Assembly (NCBI RefSeq): GCF_023716465.1
Contig: NZ_CP092415.1
Span: forward strand, 186,001 to 250,000
Length of the DNA stretch: 64,000 nt
Origin: Flagellimonas marinaquae
GTDB taxonomy: Bacteria > Bacteroidota > Bacteroidia > Flavobacteriales > Flavobacteriaceae
Direction: 5' to 3'
The translations under genes were made by a program, and so were the position numbers. Positions 1-8,908 of this stretch are shown in pieces; positions within the stretch are counted from its first letter, which is position 1, and each line of letters starts with the position of its first letter. Below the pieces are notes generated by a model, which saw only the letters and a list, made by a program, of their open reading frames with translations, was not told where the DNA came from and did not search any database.

Positions 1-162
1 GGAAATCCCTGCAAACATTGGGATGAAAGTCCTTGGTCGATTAATTTTTGTTATCAAATGCATTACAACGATCAATATATGTAATACAGAATAATTTTGT
101 AGATTTATATATGTATCCCCCTACAAATAGTGTTTTAATTTATCAAATCGGAACTTTTCTTT
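1..162. other. Left-edge intergenic region
   Basis: No gene is visible in these 162 bases. A TAATTTTG sequence at 92-99 matches the Bacteroidota -7 element TAnnTTTG and lies about 63 bases before the histidine kinase start, so it may be that gene's promoter. No good TTG (-33) partner is seen at the usual distance. Confidence 0.4.
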
Positions 163-1971
163 ATGTGGAGTAGAATTTTGAAGGTTATTGCGGCACTGTA
201 CATCCCTTTGTTGATTTTCTCGCTTGTTTGGTCCTATTTTCAAAAACAAAGCTTGATAGATAATCTGGCGATGATACAGCAAAGGGATATTATAAAAAAA
301 AGCTATCATCTTACCAATCAGGTAAATTATCTCATCGAGTCCACTAAATTTTGGTCCGATTATGCTTTCCCCGTTTCATTTTCCAAGAACCATCAGCTGG
401 ATACCTCATTTATCAACAATTACATCAAAACTGTACAACTGCAAAAAAACTTTGATCAATTTCGAGTATTGGATCTACACGGGAACGAGGTTTTACGTTA
501 TGAGAAAGTTGCTCCCCGGACCATGGTAAAACAAATGGATCTCCAGAACAAGGTGGATCGGTCATACTTTCAAAAAGGTTTATCGCTAAAAAAGGGACAG
601 GTTTACGTTTCTCCCATAGAACTTAACAAAGAGTACGGGATTATTGAGTTTCCCCATAAACCGGTTTTGCGTGGGATAACACCTGTATTTAATGTTAATA
701 AAGAACAAATTGGACTGGCCGTGATCAACTTTGATCTTAGCGAGAGGTTACAAATGATGAAGACCGGGCTGGTGAACGAAAACTTTTATTTAATAGACAA
801 GAACCAAAACATCGTTACAACCAATCTATCGGTGGACACCATGCCGCATATAGTAGAGAAGATCATTCCCGATTCCACGGAGTATAAAAAGCTTCAACTA
901 ACGAACCTTATTTTTAGGGAGGACACTTCCTTTCTCGAAAAAGGTAGTTTATGGGTTTTTAGAAATGTGAATATCGGTTTTGAAAAAGATATTGGCATGA
1001 ACCGTTACATAAATACAATCGATGTTATTACCGACAACGATTGGGCCATAATCCAAGAGATTCCAAAAGCCTATATAGATTCCAGGTTGGAAATAATTAA
1101 TAAAAATTTGATCCTTTTTAATTTTTTGACCCTTGTGGTCATTTTTTTAGTAGGGATATACTATGCCCATTTACAAGAAGAACGAAGCATGTTTGTTTCC
1201 GAACTGGAAACAAAGAACAATGCATTGGCCAAGGGCAAGGTGCAACTTGAGGCAACCAACTTATTGCTCAAAAAAGTAAACAACAAATTGTGGTTGCGCA
1301 ACCAGCAATTGGAAGAGTTCAACTACGTGGTGGCACATAATCTTAAATCACCGGTGAGCAGTATGTCCATTGTGGTGGATTTATTAAGTAAATCCAAAGA
1401 TCAAAAATCTTTTGACGAATTTTTTCCAAAACTTAGATCCATTTCCGAGAGCATTAAAACCCTTACCGAAGATGTACACACTTATGTTTCCATATTGAGT
1501 AATAAAAAGCTTAAAATTGAGAACGTAAACTTGTTGTTGTTGCTCAAGGATGTTGAAAACGATTTTGTTGAAACCCTTTTGGACCGCGAGGCCAGCAACT
1601 TTAAGACCGTATACAAACTGGACGCCTGGCACTCTCTTAAATGCTCCAAGTTTTACATGAAGAGTATTTTTCAGAACTTGTTGTCCAATGCCATTAAATA
1701 CAGAAAACCTAATGCCGAATCCCATTTTATTGTAGAAACAGCATGGGAGAACAACCAAAAGGTTCTGTATGTTCGGGATAACGGGCTCGGTATAAATATG
1801 GACCGCCATCGAGATAGCATATTTAAACTCTATAAAAAGTTCCACCGCAATATTTCTGGCAAAGGTATGGGCCTATTTATAGTAAAATCACAATTGGAGG
1901 CCATGAACGCCACAATCGAAATAGAGAGTGAAGAAGGTGTTGGTACAACGTTTAAAATAAAATTTAGCTAA
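163..1971 (+). CDS. Membrane sensor histidine kinase
   Basis: Inner-membrane two-component sensor of 602 aa. A first membrane segment lies at about residues 7-26. A periplasmic region of about 290 residues follows, probably of the Cache type because it carries PAS-like stretches around 95-215. A second membrane segment lies at about 317-335, then a coiled-coil linker (about 340-385). The HisKA phosphoacceptor is H392 in AHNLKSP. The ATPase domain has the N box (N505, N509), the G1 motif DNGLGI (539-544) and the G2 motif GKGMG (566-570). The next gene starts one base after the stop and encodes a stand-alone receiver, its likely phosphorylation partner. The signal sensed is unknown. All catalytic motifs look intact. 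Confidence 0.93.
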   Translation: MWSRILKVIAALYIPLLIFSLVWSYFQKQSLIDNLAMIQQRDIIKKSYHLTNQVNYLIESTKFWSDYAFPVSFSKNHQLDTSFINNYIKTVQLQKNFDQFRVLDLHGNEVLRYEKVAPRTMVKQMDLQNKVDRSYFQKGLSLKKGQVYVSPIELNKEYGIIEFPHKPVLRGITPVFNVNKEQIGLAVINFDLSERLQMMKTGLVNENFYLIDKNQNIVTTNLSVDTMPHIVEKIIPDSTEYKKLQLTNLIFREDTSFLEKGSLWVFRNVNIGFEKDIGMNRYINTIDVITDNDWAIIQEIPKAYIDSRLEIINKNLILFNFLTLVVIFLVGIYYAHLQEERSMFVSELETKNNALAKGKVQLEATNLLLKKVNNKLWLRNQQLEEFNYVVAHNLKSPVSSMSIVVDLLSKSKDQKSFDEFFPKLRSISESIKTLTEDVHTYVSILSNKKLKIENVNLLLLLKDVENDFVETLLDREASNFKTVYKLDAWHSLKCSKFYMKSIFQNLLSNAIKYRKPNAESHFIVETAWENNQKVLYVRDNGLGINMDRHRDSIFKLYKKFHRNISGKGMGLFIVKSQLEAMNATIEIESEEGVGTTFKIKFS

Positions 1972-1972
1972 T

Positions 1973-2389
1973 ATGAAAAAGTCGAGTATTTTATTGGTAG
2001 ATGATGACGAGATTTATTTGTTCGTCACAAAAAAACTATTGAACAGCTTGTCGGATGATCTGATCGTAAATAGCTTTACGGATGGTGAACAGGCGCTGGA
2101 ATATGTGCATTTATGTTTAAGTGAAAACGTCAACTTGCCAGAAGTTATCCTTTTGGATATCAATATGCCTTATTTGGATGGTTGGGGTTTTCTATCGGAA
2201 TTCAAGAAAATAAAGCCAAAACTGGAAGACCAAAAAGTAAAGATATTCATGGTTACTTCCTCCAACAGTGAAGACGATATTAAAAAAGCCAAAGAGTTTG
2301 AAGAGATTACTGGCTATGTTGTAAAGCCCATTTACGAAGACAAATTAAAAGATATATTGACCGAGGTGTTCAATACCTCTTTGGAGTAA
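1973..2389 (+). CDS. Single-domain response regulator (CheY-like)
   Basis: A 138-aa receiver domain with no output domain. The acidic pocket is D10-D12, the phosphoacceptor is D62 in LDINMP, and the switch residues are T95 and K118 (VVKP). It starts one base after the upstream histidine kinase, so the two are almost certainly co-transcribed and translationally coupled. Without a DNA-binding domain it probably acts by protein contact or as a phosphorelay intermediate. Flavobacteria carry many such kinase/receiver pairs. Confidence 0.93.
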   Translation: MKKSSILLVDDDEIYLFVTKKLLNSLSDDLIVNSFTDGEQALEYVHLCLSENVNLPEVILLDINMPYLDGWGFLSEFKKIKPKLEDQKVKIFMVTSSNSEDDIKKAKEFEEITGYVVKPIYEDKLKDILTEVFNTSLE

Positions 2390-2417
2390 CATAAACAATA
2401 CCGCCCTTTTTATTTTA

Positions 2418-2433
2418 TAATATTTAAATATTA
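2418..2433. repeat. 16-bp perfect AT palindrome
   Basis: TAATATTTAAATATTA is its own reverse complement. It lies between the receiver gene (stop 2389) and the flavodoxin-fold gene (start 2496), about 50 bases upstream of the candidate -7 box. It could be an operator or only AT-rich sequence. It has no T-run that would make it a convincing terminator. Confidence 0.35.
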
Positions 2434-2483
2434 AAAATACCAGACCATTAACCAGAATATATTCATCTTTGGTTGGTTAGGCT

Positions 2484-2491
2484 TATTTTTG
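2484..2491 (+). promoter_or_regulatory. Candidate -7 promoter box, oxidoreductase-Kef operon
   Basis: TATTTTTG matches TAnnTTTG exactly and ends only 4 nt before the ATG at 2496. Transcription would start at or beside the initiation codon, giving a leaderless mRNA. TTTG at 2468-2471 is too close to be a standard -33 element. Confidence 0.4.
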
Positions 2492-2495
2492 CGGT

Positions 2496-3101
2496 ATGTC
2501 CAAAGTATTGATATTATTCGCACACCCAAAGTTCGAGGCCTCCAAGGCCAACAAGGCCCTTGTAGATCAAGTCAAGGATATTCCAGGAGTAACCTTTAAC
2601 GATCTGTACGAAAACTATCCAGATTTTCTGATCGATGTGGAAAAGGAAAAAGAAATTTTGAATAACCACGACATCATTATTTGGCACCATCCGTTTTATT
2701 GGTACAGTTGCCCACCCTTGCTCAAGCAATGGATAGACCTCGTACTGGAGTTCAATTGGGCCTATGGTCCAAAAGGAAACGCCCTGCAGGGCAAAAAATG
2801 TCTGAATGCCATTACCACAGGAGGCACTCAGGAAGTCTATTGCGCTCAAGGATCCAACATGTACACGGTCAATGAGTTTTTACGCCCTTTTGAACAGACC
2901 GCCAGACTTTGTAGCATGGAATACTTGCCCCCGTTCGCGGTTATGGGAACCCATTACCTATCGGAAAGCGATTTAAACACATATGCCAACCAATATGCCA
3001 ATCTGGTCAGGTCTTTATTGAACGATTCACTTTTGAAGACTACAAAAGACAGCTCCTTACTAAACAACATCCCTAAACCAAAAAATCTGAATTCCTTATG
3101 A
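2496..3101 (+). CDS. KefF/MdaB-like NAD(P)H oxidoreductase
   Basis: A 201-aa flavodoxin-fold protein of the NAD(P)H dehydrogenase (quinone) family. The FMN-binding start VLILFAHP is followed by the family block HPFYWYSCPPLLKQWID (about residues 65-81) and a TTGG loop near residue 108. The stop overlaps the start of the Kef-type antiporter by 4 bases. In enterobacteria KefF or KefG proteins bind the cytoplasmic side of KefC or KefB and are needed for full K+ efflux activity, while also reducing quinones. The same pairing here supports the role of ancillary subunit. It is cytoplasmic. Confidence 0.88.
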   Translation: MSKVLILFAHPKFEASKANKALVDQVKDIPGVTFNDLYENYPDFLIDVEKEKEILNNHDIIIWHHPFYWYSCPPLLKQWIDLVLEFNWAYGPKGNALQGKKCLNAITTGGTQEVYCAQGSNMYTVNEFLRPFEQTARLCSMEYLPPFAVMGTHYLSESDLNTYANQYANLVRSLLNDSLLKTTKDSSLLNNIPKPKNLNSL

Positions 3102-4987
3102 CCGGAAGTATACTTTTTCAAGCCATTGTGTTTCTTGCCGGAGCGGTTATTTGCGTGCCTATCGCCAAGCGACTTGGCCTAAGTTCGGTTTTGGGATATT
3201 TATTGGCCGGGGTTCTTATTGGCCCATTTCTTTTGGGATTTGTTGGTGAAGAAGGTGACGACATCCTTCATTTTGCCGAGTTCGGTGTGGTAATGATGCT
3301 TTTTTTGATCGGCCTGGAAATAGAACCCAAAAACTTTTGGAAGATGCGAAAGACCATTTTGGGCTTGGGCGGATTACAAGTTTTGGCTACCACTGCGCTA
3401 TCATATCTATTTTTTACTTGGGTAGGTTACGAATGGAAAGTGGCCCTGACCGTTTCCATGGCCGTTGCACTATCATCCACGGCCATTACTTTGCAGACCC
3501 TAAAAGAAAAGGGACTGTTCCAAACCACTTACGGAACATCCTCCTTTTCCATCCTACTCTTTCAGGATATCATCGTCATCTTTATGTTGGGTGCCCTTCC
3601 ATTATTGTCCAACAATGCCAGCGGAGCTGCCACGGACACTCATTCCGGCAGTGCCAATTTATTGGAGAATTTGCCATTGGGACTACAGACCCTCGCCATT
3701 ATCCTTTCGGTGGCAATGATCGTTGTTGCCGGCAGGTATTTGATAGTTCCCCTTTTGCGTAAAGTGGCCACTGCAAGGGTAAGGGAGTTATTGACCGCCT
3801 CTGCCCTTTTGATCGTAACGGGCATATCCTTTTTAATGGAATTTGTAGGTCTTAGCCCAGCACTAGGCGCTTTTTTGGGCGGAGTGGTCTTGGCGACCAG
3901 TGAGTTTAAACACGAACTCGAAAGCACTTTGGAACCCTTTAAGGATTTGTTATTGGGATTATTTTTTATGGCCGTAGGTGCTTCCATAAACTTTATGGTA
4001 ATCCAAGAAAACCCAGGAACCGTCGGCGGGTTTTTATTGGCCATTATAGTTTTAAAAGCCTTGGTCCTTTTTATTGTAGGTGCAGTCTTTAAGTTAAAAT
4101 TAGATCAACGATTGTTATTGACCGTTGGGCTTGCACAAATTGGTGAATTTGCCTTTGTTTTGCTCTCGTTTGCATTCCAATTGGATATTCTAAGTAAAGA
4201 AATGATGGATATAATGCTGGTTATTACAGCATTGACCATGACCCTTACCCCTATTTTAAGCATGGTAAACGAACGTTTGGTCCTTCCAAAAGTAGGCACC
4301 AAGGAATCCGAGAAACGACCAATTGACCATATCGCCAAAAACAGTAAGATCATTTTGGTCGGTTTTGGACATTTTGGCAGTACCATTGGAAGGTTTTTAA
4401 GAGCACACGGCGTTGAGGCCACTATTTTGGATTCCGATTCGAACAGGGTGGATTTTTTAAGAAGAATGGGGTTTGAGGTCTATTATGGAGACGCAACACG
4501 CATCGACCTATTGGAATCTGCCGGAATAGGACAAGCCGATATGTTGATAAGTGCCATAGACAACCCGGATACCACGTTAAAACTGGTAGAACTTGTAAAG
4601 CACAAACATCCAAATGTACAATTGATCGTTAGGGCCAAAAACCGTTACGATGCCTTTAAATTATTGAACCTCGGGGTAGAAAATATATATCGTGAATCCT
4701 TGGATACCTCGGTAAAGATGGCCAGCGATGTTCTAAGTCAATTAGGTTTTAGAAAACATACTTTGCACAGGCAGGCCCAGAATTTCATCAAAATGGATGT
4801 AGAACTGCTAAAGCGCCAGTCACAATTGCCCAAAATCGATAAAGATTATATTTTCCAAGCCAGAGAATCCATGGCGCAACAGGAAAAAGTCTTGGAGGAC
4901 GACCTCAAAAGAGGGATTATGGGCAACGACGGACATTGGGACACCGAACAAATGCGGATATCCTACAGCACCAATAAAGAGCAATAA
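3098..4987 (+). CDS. Kef-type K+/H+ antiporter with TrkA-N domain
   Basis: A CPA2-family antiporter of 629 aa. The first 390 residues or so hold about 12 membrane segments of the Na+/H+ exchanger fold, including the EFGVVMMLFLIGLE segment typical of KefB/KefC. The C-terminal half is a cytosolic RCK/TrkA-N nucleotide-binding domain starting at about residue 415 with the Rossmann motif GFGHFG. Family members expel K+ in exchange for H+ during electrophile stress, gated by glutathione adducts; whether gating here uses glutathione is unknown. It overlaps the upstream flavodoxin-like gene by 4 bases (ATGA), implying coupled translation. The last 60 residues after the RCK domain are charged and less conserved. 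Confidence 0.93.
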   Translation: MTGSILFQAIVFLAGAVICVPIAKRLGLSSVLGYLLAGVLIGPFLLGFVGEEGDDILHFAEFGVVMMLFLIGLEIEPKNFWKMRKTILGLGGLQVLATTALSYLFFTWVGYEWKVALTVSMAVALSSTAITLQTLKEKGLFQTTYGTSSFSILLFQDIIVIFMLGALPLLSNNASGAATDTHSGSANLLENLPLGLQTLAIILSVAMIVVAGRYLIVPLLRKVATARVRELLTASALLIVTGISFLMEFVGLSPALGAFLGGVVLATSEFKHELESTLEPFKDLLLGLFFMAVGASINFMVIQENPGTVGGFLLAIIVLKALVLFIVGAVFKLKLDQRLLLTVGLAQIGEFAFVLLSFAFQLDILSKEMMDIMLVITALTMTLTPILSMVNERLVLPKVGTKESEKRPIDHIAKNSKIILVGFGHFGSTIGRFLRAHGVEATILDSDSNRVDFLRRMGFEVYYGDATRIDLLESAGIGQADMLISAIDNPDTTLKLVELVKHKHPNVQLIVRAKNRYDAFKLLNLGVENIYRESLDTSVKMASDVLSQLGFRKHTLHRQAQNFIKMDVELLKRQSQLPKIDKDYIFQARESMAQQEKVLEDDLKRGIMGNDGHWDTEQMRISYSTNKEQ

Positions 4988-4992
4988 CAAGT

Positions 4993-5028
4993 AAAAGCCC
5001 AAACTTTTTAATAAAGGTTTGGGCTTTT
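4993..5028. terminator. Bidirectional terminator, Kef / cadherin-like gene
   Basis: A perfect 12-bp stem (AAAAGCCCAAAC with GTTTGGGCTTTT) and a 12-base loop lie between the convergent stops at 4987 and 5053. The A-rich and T-rich flanks allow it to work on both strands. Confidence 0.85.
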
Positions 5029-5052
5029 GTATTGTTTGTGCAATGGAAAAAC

Positions 5053-6714
5053 TTAAAAACGAACCAATACATTGGCAGAAACGGTAATGTTTTGGTCCTG
5101 TGCACTGGTAACGGTCATAATTGCCGTAAAATTATCTTGGGATCCCAAAACATTCAACAACGTAACTTGCCCGGAATTATTAAGTTCCAAAATAGAACTT
5201 GCCGTATTTTGCCCGTTTATCTTATAGTCACTAAAAGTCACAACATAATCGCTTGCTAAATCAGTATTGGCGATTCTAACCCCATCCAAAAACACGGACG
5301 GCGTAAACGCAACATCACCTGGACTACTGCTGGATGAAACAAATACGGATATATCATTTAAGGTAAGTTCTCCCAAATCGTTTAAAGTAATGGTAACGGG
5401 CACACTATTGGTGGTACCCCTTTGATCCGTAGCTTTTAAGGTAGCAGTGATTGTTGGATTGGTTTCATAATCAAATGCCGATGCATCATTAACCTGTAAA
5501 AATCCCTGCCCTGTAACACCTAATGCCCTGGGCACGGATTCATTGGCAAGCGAATAGCTTAAGGTGCCATGTACGCCCTCCCTGTAGTCAACGATGTATT
5601 GCGAAAAAATACCTAAAGTATTTCCATTGGGCAGGTTTTCGTTCACGGTAATGTTCCCTTGAGAAGTAACATTAAAGCCCCATTGCGGCTCTTGTATATT
5701 GTTTAGGTGAACAACAATGAAAATGTCTTGTGAGTTGCCCTGATTATCCGTAATAGTAACCGTAGCTGCCTTGTCACCTGTTTCATAATCCATTAAATAA
5801 CCATGGTTTACAATTACATCTCCGTTAGTATCTATCACCAATAAATCTGGTGTAATTTGTGAAATGGAATAGCTCAGTACAATGTTGGAGTCGGTCGATG
5901 CGGGAGCAATATTGCCGATCACTGTACCACTATTGGGGTGTTCGTCTATAGTAAAGGCTGTGTTTTCTGCCGTCCAACTGGTCTCTGCCACATCTATCAA
6001 AGAAATGGTGATCACATTTTCTTGAGTTCTCCCGTTGGCATCTGTAACCGTAAACTTGGCCGTAATGGTAGGGTTAGTCTCAAAATCAAAAAGACTGGCA
6101 TCGTTTACCAGTAAAGCCTTTCCATCCATGCGCAAAGCATTGGCTGGACTTTGTTCGCTTAAAGTTACCGTGACTTCCCCATCCAACTCAGGATTATAGT
6201 TTGATATGGCCACGATCAATAATTGCTCGTTGTTTTCCGGGTTTTCGTACATACCGACCTCAATTGGCCCAATGCTCCATGTCGCCTCATGGACATCGTT
6301 TAAGGTAAGGGTTACGTTCAAATCCTTGGATTCATCCCCGACCGTCACCGTTACAACTGCGGTAAATTCTGGGTTGGTTTCAAAATCCAAGATAGTTTTA
6401 TTGTTTAGGATCAGGTTGTTCCCTTCAATGGCAAAGGCCCCATCAACAGATTGCGATTTGATCGAGAATACCGGTTCAACGCCTTCCGCGCCCTCCACAG
6501 TAATGTAGTCGGCCAACGATGCCAACGAAAGTTCCAAAGATTCACCGTCTTCAATTTGGGTTACTTCATCCATGGTTATGGTAACATCTTGTGCAGTAAT
6601 TTCAATGGTCGCCTCGGGTATCGGGTTATCGGTATCCTCGGCATCATCGGAACAAGAAAAAAATAATGATCCTACTGCCAACGTGTAGATAAATGTAAGA
6701 TTGGTGTGCTTCAT
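5053..6714 (-). CDS. Cadherin-like repeat surface lipoprotein
   Basis: A 553-aa lipoprotein. The signal ends FFSC with the lipidated cysteine at C21, followed by SDD, so export to the outer membrane is likely. The rest is about four repeats of roughly 95 residues. Each has a strand-rich core, a DFETNP or DYETNP motif (the cadherin calcium-site style DxExxP) and an ending such as LNDVHE, LIDVAE, LNNIQE or LNDLGE that leads into the next repeat. A different domain of about 100 residues closes the protein. There is no type IX sorting domain. It is probably a calcium-binding adhesin or matrix protein. A TAGTTTTG box at 6746-6753 on this strand may be its promoter, giving a leader of about 28 nt. 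Confidence 0.82.
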   Translation of the reverse strand: MKHTNLTFIYTLAVGSLFFSCSDDAEDTDNPIPEATIEITAQDVTITMDEVTQIEDGESLELSLASLADYITVEGAEGVEPVFSIKSQSVDGAFAIEGNNLILNNKTILDFETNPEFTAVVTVTVGDESKDLNVTLTLNDVHEATWSIGPIEVGMYENPENNEQLLIVAISNYNPELDGEVTVTLSEQSPANALRMDGKALLVNDASLFDFETNPTITAKFTVTDANGRTQENVITISLIDVAETSWTAENTAFTIDEHPNSGTVIGNIAPASTDSNIVLSYSISQITPDLLVIDTNGDVIVNHGYLMDYETGDKAATVTITDNQGNSQDIFIVVHLNNIQEPQWGFNVTSQGNITVNENLPNGNTLGIFSQYIVDYREGVHGTLSYSLANESVPRALGVTGQGFLQVNDASAFDYETNPTITATLKATDQRGTTNSVPVTITLNDLGELTLNDISVFVSSSSSPGDVAFTPSVFLDGVRIANTDLASDYVVTFSDYKINGQNTASSILELNNSGQVTLLNVLGSQDNFTAIMTVTSAQDQNITVSANVLVRF

Positions 6715-6921
6715 TTTTAATTTGATTTAATTAAGGTTTAAAGCCCAAAACTAGAATGGCCCCATCGGCGATCAGTGTTATTTTTTTTGAATGGATGGAT
6801 TTTTTTTCTGAATGATATCGTGAATTATTGCTTAGAAGAAAAAATGGTGGTTTAAGAAAGTTTCGTAGAAATAAGTACTGTTTTGAACCCTACTTTGTGG
6901 TGAAAATAAACCTACAACAAA

Positions 6922-8100
6922 ATGAAAAGAATTTATGTGCTGTTGCTTACAGGGATGGTGTTCGGAGTTCAATCCACTGAGGCCCAGTTTATGAAAAAGC
7001 TGAAGAAAGCTGCCAAAAAGGAACTCAACAAGACTTTGGACGGAAAGGAAGAGGAGGAAGCCAAAACAGCTGCGCCCGCAAAACCAGTGAGCGGTATGTC
7101 CAACCAAAACACACCGGCAACAACCAATGCCGATGAACCTGCTTCCCATACCGAAGAACAGGAAGAAATGGTCAACCTCTATGAGATTACGGAGCCATAT
7201 GTGTTTATGCACAACAGAAACAAGGTAAAGGCCTGGCCACTTTATAAAAAAGATTATACCGACGAGAAAGGCCTATCCGGCACCTACTATTTATCTAGTG
7301 TAATGCTAGACCAAGTAGGTAGTCATTTTGCTGAATTCCCCCTGTTTGCCTATGGTGGTTTTTACTTGGAATATGATCCAAAGGCCTACAATGGTACCAT
7401 GCACTTGTCCGATGAGGCCAAGAACCATTTTGTAATCTTGGAAGAATATAAGGAGCTGGTGGATCGAGGTACCTTTATCATCGAATTTGCAAATTTTGCA
7501 GGGCCCGAAGCCATGAAAATGAAGCGTGCCTATGCTATTGAAAAAGACGTACTTATAGTTGCGCCCCCTGTTGTACCGATCAAAGGGCAAAAATATGGCA
7601 ACGAATGGATCGGCAACGACCAGTATTTGCTAATAGGAAGGGACCTAGCGCATCTTCAGGATTTGCTGCAAACCCCAGAATACGTAAAAAAACGTAGTGT
7701 TGAGGTTTTTGATATGCTGCAAATGCATTTGGAAGAGCAAAGTTTGGCCAATGCTCCCGCCCTACCGGCCAGAGGTATGAAAAATGCCAGCTTGGAGGCA
7801 GACGGCCTTCGTTTTATAAAGGAAAGAGCCGCTTACTACAAGTGGAAAGAACAGCCTGTTTATGCCTATATACAATCCAATGACTGGAACATAATTACAC
7901 ATGCCCTTACCGGTGTTCCCTTGCGAAGAGAACTTAAATTGATCACCGTAATGAAAACACCCGAAGGAAATTACAAGCGAGAAGGCTTTTTTATAGGTCA
8001 AAAATACAATGGCAGCAGCTATGGAAAAAGTTATATGCTTATGAACGATCAGCGCATTTACTATGTAAAAAAAGAAGAAGCCTTAAAATACAAGAGCTAG
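6922..8100 (+). CDS. Secreted protein of unknown function
   Basis: I do not recognise the family. The 392-aa product starts with a secretory signal (about residues 1-21, ending STEA before QF). Next comes a highly charged segment rich in K, E and A (about 22-60, with KKAAKKELNK and EEEE runs), then a P/T/A linker to about residue 85. The remaining 300 residues look globular, with many aromatic residues and alternating strand-like segments. There is no lipobox and no clear catalytic motif. It lies alone between a divergent cadherin-like gene and a convergent LytTR gene, with a strong terminator after it. A periplasmic location is the most that can be inferred. Confidence 0.75.
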   Translation: MKRIYVLLLTGMVFGVQSTEAQFMKKLKKAAKKELNKTLDGKEEEEAKTAAPAKPVSGMSNQNTPATTNADEPASHTEEQEEMVNLYEITEPYVFMHNRNKVKAWPLYKKDYTDEKGLSGTYYLSSVMLDQVGSHFAEFPLFAYGGFYLEYDPKAYNGTMHLSDEAKNHFVILEEYKELVDRGTFIIEFANFAGPEAMKMKRAYAIEKDVLIVAPPVVPIKGQKYGNEWIGNDQYLLIGRDLAHLQDLLQTPEYVKKRSVEVFDMLQMHLEEQSLANAPALPARGMKNASLEADGLRFIKERAAYYKWKEQPVYAYIQSNDWNIITHALTGVPLRRELKLITVMKTPEGNYKREGFFIGQKYNGSSYGKSYMLMNDQRIYYVKKEEALKYKS

Positions 8101-8120
8101 GACCCACAATTATCGATTAC

Positions 8121-8150
8121 AAAAAAGCGACCACTAACGGTCGCTTTTTT
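8121..8150. terminator. Bidirectional terminator
   Basis: AAAAAAGCGACC and GGTCGCTTTTTT form a perfect 12-bp stem with a 6-base loop, between the convergent stops at 8100 and 8153. The stem has A/T tracts on both sides. Confidence 0.88.
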
Positions 8151-8152
8151 TA

Positions 8153-8908
8153 TTACCAAAATGTTTCTTTCACCACACTTATGAACTCATCTTTTTTACT
8201 TTTGGATATAGGGATTCTTTTCTTGTTCTCCATAAGCAAAAAGTCACCGTCCTCACGGATTAGTTCCTCTACATATTTTAAGTTGATCAAATACGATCTG
8301 TGGCATTTAAAAAATAAGTTGTTGTCCGCCAATTGCTCCACAAAAAATTTAAGCGGCTTGCAAATGGTCTTATTGTTCTCCTTGTTCATATACACAGTGG
8401 TGTACATTCCATCTGCTTCAAAATAAAGAATATCGTTGTACGAAACAAAGAGGATGCCCTTGGGCACTTCCAGGGCTATTTTGTTAAGACTGATCATCTT
8501 TAAGGATGTCCGTAAGTGTTCGATCTTCAAGTGTATTGCTTCACTATTGGCCAAAGCTTCCGCTTTTTCAACCGCAATTTTAAGTTCATCGGTATCGATC
8601 GGTTTTAAAAGATAGTCTATGGCGTTCAGCTTAAAGGCATCCACGGCATATGAACTGTAGGCCGTGGTGAATATTATCTGAAAATCCACAGGTTCTGTAA
8701 AGTGCTCCAATAGTTCCAATCCTGAAGCTTTTGGCATCTCAATATCCAAAAACACCAGTTGCGGCCGTTCTTTTTTTATTAGTGCCACACCCTCTTCCAA
8801 ATCCTTTGCCAAATCCAATTTTTGAATCTGTGGACAATTCTCCCGAATTAAATGGGACAGGAGGTTTCTTGCCTTTTCTTCGTCATCAATTACTATAGCG
8901 TTCATCAT
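8153..8908 (-). CDS. LytTR-family response regulator
   Basis: A 251-aa DNA-binding response regulator. The receiver domain (about 1-120) has the acidic pair D8-D9, the phosphoacceptor D55 in LDIEMP and a KPID switch lysine. A LytTR DNA-binding domain occupies about residues 145-248, including FKCHRSYLIN. Its ATG overlaps the TGA stop of the adjoining sensor kinase gene (ATGA), so the two are translationally coupled and form one LytS/LytR-type system. A second in-frame ATG follows directly; the first fits the overlap. Targets are unknown; LytTR proteins usually bind paired direct repeats near the promoters they control. Confidence 0.93.
   Translation of the reverse strand: MMNAIVIDDEEKARNLLSHLIRENCPQIQKLDLAKDLEEGVALIKKERPQLVFLDIEMPKASGLELLEHFTEPVDFQIIFTTAYSSYAVDAFKLNAIDYLLKPIDTDELKIAVEKAEALANSEAIHLKIEHLRTSLKMISLNKIALEVPKGILFVSYNDILYFEADGMYTTVYMNKENNKTICKPLKFFVEQLADNNLFFKCHRSYLINLKYVEELIREDGDFLLMENKKRIPISKSKKDEFISVVKETFW

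Noticed and set aside
1384..1845. 153-codon minus-strand ORF within the first histidine kinase
   Set aside because: It overlaps the conserved HisKA and ATPase motifs on the opposite strand and shows no recognisable protein features.
2418..2433. AT palindrome as terminator of the receiver gene
   Set aside because: The stem is only A/T with no following T-run, so it would be too weak to end transcription.
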